From contig CAYSLC010000021.1 in NCBI GenBank assembly GCA_964431545.1, positions 1 to 42,360 of the forward strand: 42,360 nucleotides of DNA, given 5' to 3'. The position numbers were made by a program, and so were the translations under genes. The notes beneath the pieces are model-generated. The model did not search any database, was not told where the DNA came from, and was given only the letters and a program-made list of their open reading frames with translations. Each line of letters opens with the position of its first letter. Positions within the stretch are counted from its first letter, which is position 1. Origin of the DNA: CAYSLC01 sp964431545. Lineage in GTDB: Bacteria; Desulfobacterota; Desulfobacteria; Desulfobacterales; JAABSP01. Shown piece by piece: positions 40,589 to 42,360 of this stretch.

Positions 40589-41208
40589 GCGAGGAGCCTC
40601 CCTTCGATGGGCTTGACCGAAGACTGGATCAGGACCAGATCCCTGTACTTCAGGATATCGTAAACGTTGAGCCCTTCCGCCCGCAGCACCTTGGTTCCCG
40701 GTACGTTTCTGGACGACAGCTCCAGCAGGTCGTCCTTCTTCTCCGTCACGATGAGGACGTTGTCCCGGTTGAGGGCGCCGAGGATCTCGACGAAGTCCTT
40801 GGTCTTCACCCGCTCCAGATCCATCCCCTCGATCACGATGAGGTTCTCGTCCCTCAGCTTGCCGCTCAACGCCATCTTCAGGGCCAGCTTCCGAACCTTC
40901 TTGGGGACTTGCGGCTTGAAGGAACGCGGCTCCGGTCCGAAGACCACCCCGCCGCCTTTGAGCAGGGGCGATTTGATATCCCCCCGCCGGGCCCGGCCGG
41001 TCCCCTTCTGGCGGAAGAGCTTTTTGCCGCTGCCCTTGATATCCCCCCGCCGCTTCACCGATGCGGTGCCGGACCGCCTGGCGGCCAGCTGCATCCTCAC
41101 CACCTCATGCAGGATGCTCGACTTGACCGGCACGTTGAAAACGGCGTCTTCTAACTCCATCTGCGAGACGGTTTCGCCTTTTTTGTTCAGCACATCAATG
41201 ACAGCCAT
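40585..41208 (-). CDS. rplD: 50S ribosomal protein L4
   Basis: L4 lines the exit tunnel and in E. coli also regulates the S10 operon. The 207-aa protein has the tunnel loop with KLFRQKGTGRARRGDIKSP (66-84) and GGGVVFGPEPRSF. ATG start; a 104-bp gap separates it from rplC and includes a TCCCGA-T-TCGGGA inverted repeat at 41270-41282. Confidence 0.97.
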   Translation of the reverse strand: MAVIDVLNKKGETVSQMELEDAVFNVPVKSSILHEVVRMQLAARRSGTASVKRRGDIKGSGKKLFRQKGTGRARRGDIKSPLLKGGGVVFGPEPRSFKPQVPKKVRKLALKMALSGKLRDENLIVIEGMDLERVKTKDFVEILGALNRDNVLIVTEKKDDLLELSSRNVPGTKVLRAEGLNVYDILKYRDLVLIQSSVKPIEGRLLA

Positions 41209-41312
41209 AATCTCTATTCACCCATGTTTGGCGAAAGGGAAGGGCAAAGCGAAACCACCCCCGGAAATGTCCCGATTCGGGATTCCGCCGCCCCCCTGTT
41301 CGTCTGGTATCG

Positions 41313-41960
41313 TTATTCGGCTTTGGCTTTCGTACGCTTCTTGGATTTGTGGAGGGATAGCAGGCCGGAGGCGGCCCCGGGGACCGGCCCCTTGATCATG
41401 ATGATGTTCTCCTCCGGGCGGATGTCCACAATCTCCAGGTTCCGGACCGTCTTGCGATGGTTCCCGTACTGCCCTGGAAACTTCTTGCCCTTGATCACCT
41501 TGGACGGCCAGGCGGAACACCCGACGGAGCCGGGAATTCGGTGCGTCTTGCTGCCATGGGTCTGTTTGCCGCCGTGGAACCCGTGCCGCTTGACCACTCC
41601 GGAAAAACCGCGCCCCTTGGTCAATCCGGTCACATCGATCCGTTCCCCCACCGAAAAAAGCTCGGTGGTGACGGCCTGTCCGGGATTGTATTCCGCCGGA
41701 TCGTCGGCCCGAAACTCCCTGAGATGGGCGAAGAGTCCTTCCCCGCTCTTGGCGAGATGGCCCTTGATGGGCCGGTTCACCCGTGCCTCCTTCTTCTCCT
41801 GAAAGCCGAGCTGCACCGCGTTGTACCCGTCCGTTGTCTCCGTCTTGACCTGGGTGACCACGCAGGGACCCGCCTGGACGAGGGTCACCGGGACATAGGT
41901 CCCCTGGGGGGTGAACACGCCGGTCATTCCCAGCTTTTTTCCAATCATTCCCTTACACAT
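41313..41960 (-). CDS. rplC: 50S ribosomal protein L3
   Basis: L3 is an early 50S assembly protein near the peptidyl-transferase centre. The 215-aa protein starts MCKGMIGKKLGMTGVF and has KGRGFSGVVKRHGFHGGKQTHGS-like sequence in its loop plus a basic C-terminus. I chose ATG 41960 over a TTG four codons earlier because it gives the usual start. Confidence 0.97.
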   Translation of the reverse strand: MCKGMIGKKLGMTGVFTPQGTYVPVTLVQAGPCVVTQVKTETTDGYNAVQLGFQEKKEARVNRPIKGHLAKSGEGLFAHLREFRADDPAEYNPGQAVTTELFSVGERIDVTGLTKGRGFSGVVKRHGFHGGKQTHGSKTHRIPGSVGCSAWPSKVIKGKKFPGQYGNHRKTVRNLEIVDIRPEENIIMIKGPVPGAASGLLSLHKSKKRTKAKAE

Positions 41961-41982
41961 GGCGTTCCACAACTTTCTTCGC

Positions 41983-42294
41983 TTAGAGTTTGATCTCTAC
42001 GTCCACGCCCGGTGAAAGATCGAGCTTCATCAGCGCGTCCACCGTCTGCTGTGTCGGCTCCAGGATATCGAGGAGGCGTTTGTGGGTCCGCATCTCGAAC
42101 TGTTCCCTCGACTTCTTGTCGATGTGAGGGGACCGCAGCACCGTGTACTTACTGATCTTGGTCGGCAGTGGAATGGGCCCCAGAACCTTCGCGCCGGTCT
42201 TGTTGGCGGTGTCGACGATATCCGCCGAGGACTGGTCGAGGAGCTTGTGGTCGTAGGCCTTCAGTCTGATTCGAATCTTGGTGTTCATCATCAT
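41983..42294 (-). CDS. rpsJ: 30S ribosomal protein S10
   Basis: S10 is a 30S head protein that also pairs with NusB in antitermination. The 103-aa protein has IRIRLKAYDHKLLDQS (7-22), GPIPLPTKISKYTVLRSPHI and the C-terminal PGVDVEIKL. Three Met codons stand in tandem at the start; the first has GGGGAAA upstream. It lies 15 bp after tuf. Confidence 0.97.
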   Translation of the reverse strand: MMMNTKIRIRLKAYDHKLLDQSSADIVDTANKTGAKVLGPIPLPTKISKYTVLRSPHIDKKSREQFEMRTHKRLLDILEPTQQTVDALMKLDLSPGVDVEIKL

Positions 42295-42309
42295 GGCGAT
42301 TTTCCCCGT

Positions 42310-42360
42310 TTACTCGATGATCTCGCTGACCACGCCGGCGCCGACGGTGCGTCCGCCTTC
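42310..42360 (-). CDS. tuf: Elongation factor Tu, C-terminal end
   Basis: Only the last 16 codons and the stop are visible. EGGRTVGAGVVSEIIE is the EF-Tu C-terminus. Its place just before rpsJ shows that the str and S10 operons are joined here, as in many bacteria. Confidence 0.93.
   Translation of the reverse strand, partial: EGGRTVGAGVVSEIIE

Noticed and set aside
1..42360. CRISPR arrays, tRNA or rRNA genes, insertion sequences
   Set aside because: No regularly spaced direct repeats of the right size, no cloverleaf-like segments in the gaps, and no transposase-like protein or terminal repeats were found.

Overview
The window reads as chromosome of a Gram-negative, GC-rich bacterium, most likely a member of the former Deltaproteobacteria (Desulfobacterota). 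The pointers are an L24 protein with two CxxC pairs, a methionine aminopeptidase with an N-terminal SEC-C motif, a plant-type DapB, a type VI secretion locus headed by a eukaryotic-type Ser/Thr kinase, and a complete tuf/S10/spc/alpha ribosomal superoperon. This placement is inference; no rRNA or other marker confirms it.

Region 1 (1-19441, all minus strand) is one long type VI secretion system (T6SS) operon, read from right to left: transmembrane Ser/Thr kinase, a 696-aa protein with eight paired cysteines and a repeated Thr-motif tail, a 252-aa protein resembling the C-terminal part of T6SS FHA proteins but without an FHA domain, then tssJ, tssK, tssL, tssM, tagF, tssA, tssB, tssC, hcp (tssD), tssE, tssF, tssG and the start of tssH (clpV), cut by the window edge. 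Membrane complex, baseplate, sheath and tube genes are all present. VgrG, PAAR, effectors and a phosphatase are not in the window. The three genes at the promoter end look like a phospho-signalling input module and are the least conventional part of the window. A visibly AT-rich stretch covers them.

Region 2 (19740-24079) holds an exported TPR-CHAT (caspase-like) protein, a divergently transcribed FecR-domain protein with a Tat-like signal, and a membrane-anchored zinc-ribbon/TPR protein whose stop codon overlaps that of the FecR gene. This may be an envelope-associated proteolytic or sensing module.

Region 3 (24405-27646) has a CaCA-type cation exchanger, SEC-C methionine aminopeptidase, a 64-aa protein faintly like the N-terminus of MucR/Ros regulators, and a plant-type DapB on the minus strand.

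Region 4 (27682-42360, minus strand) is the ribosomal superoperon, read from right to left: tuf (3' end), rpsJ, rplC, rplD, rplW, rplB, rpsS, rplV, rpsC, rplP, rpmC, rplN pathway genes through rplE, rpsN, rpsH, rplF, rplR, rpsE, rpmD, rplO, secY, infA, rpmJ, rpsM, rpsK, rpsD, rpoA and rplQ, closed by a strong intrinsic terminator. The order between rpmC and rplE is rpmC, rpsQ, rplN, rplX, rplE. The adk and map genes often found between secY and infA are missing there. Five of the ten 30S protein genes start with TTG and none of the sixteen 50S genes does. Several intercistronic gaps carry perfect stem-loops.
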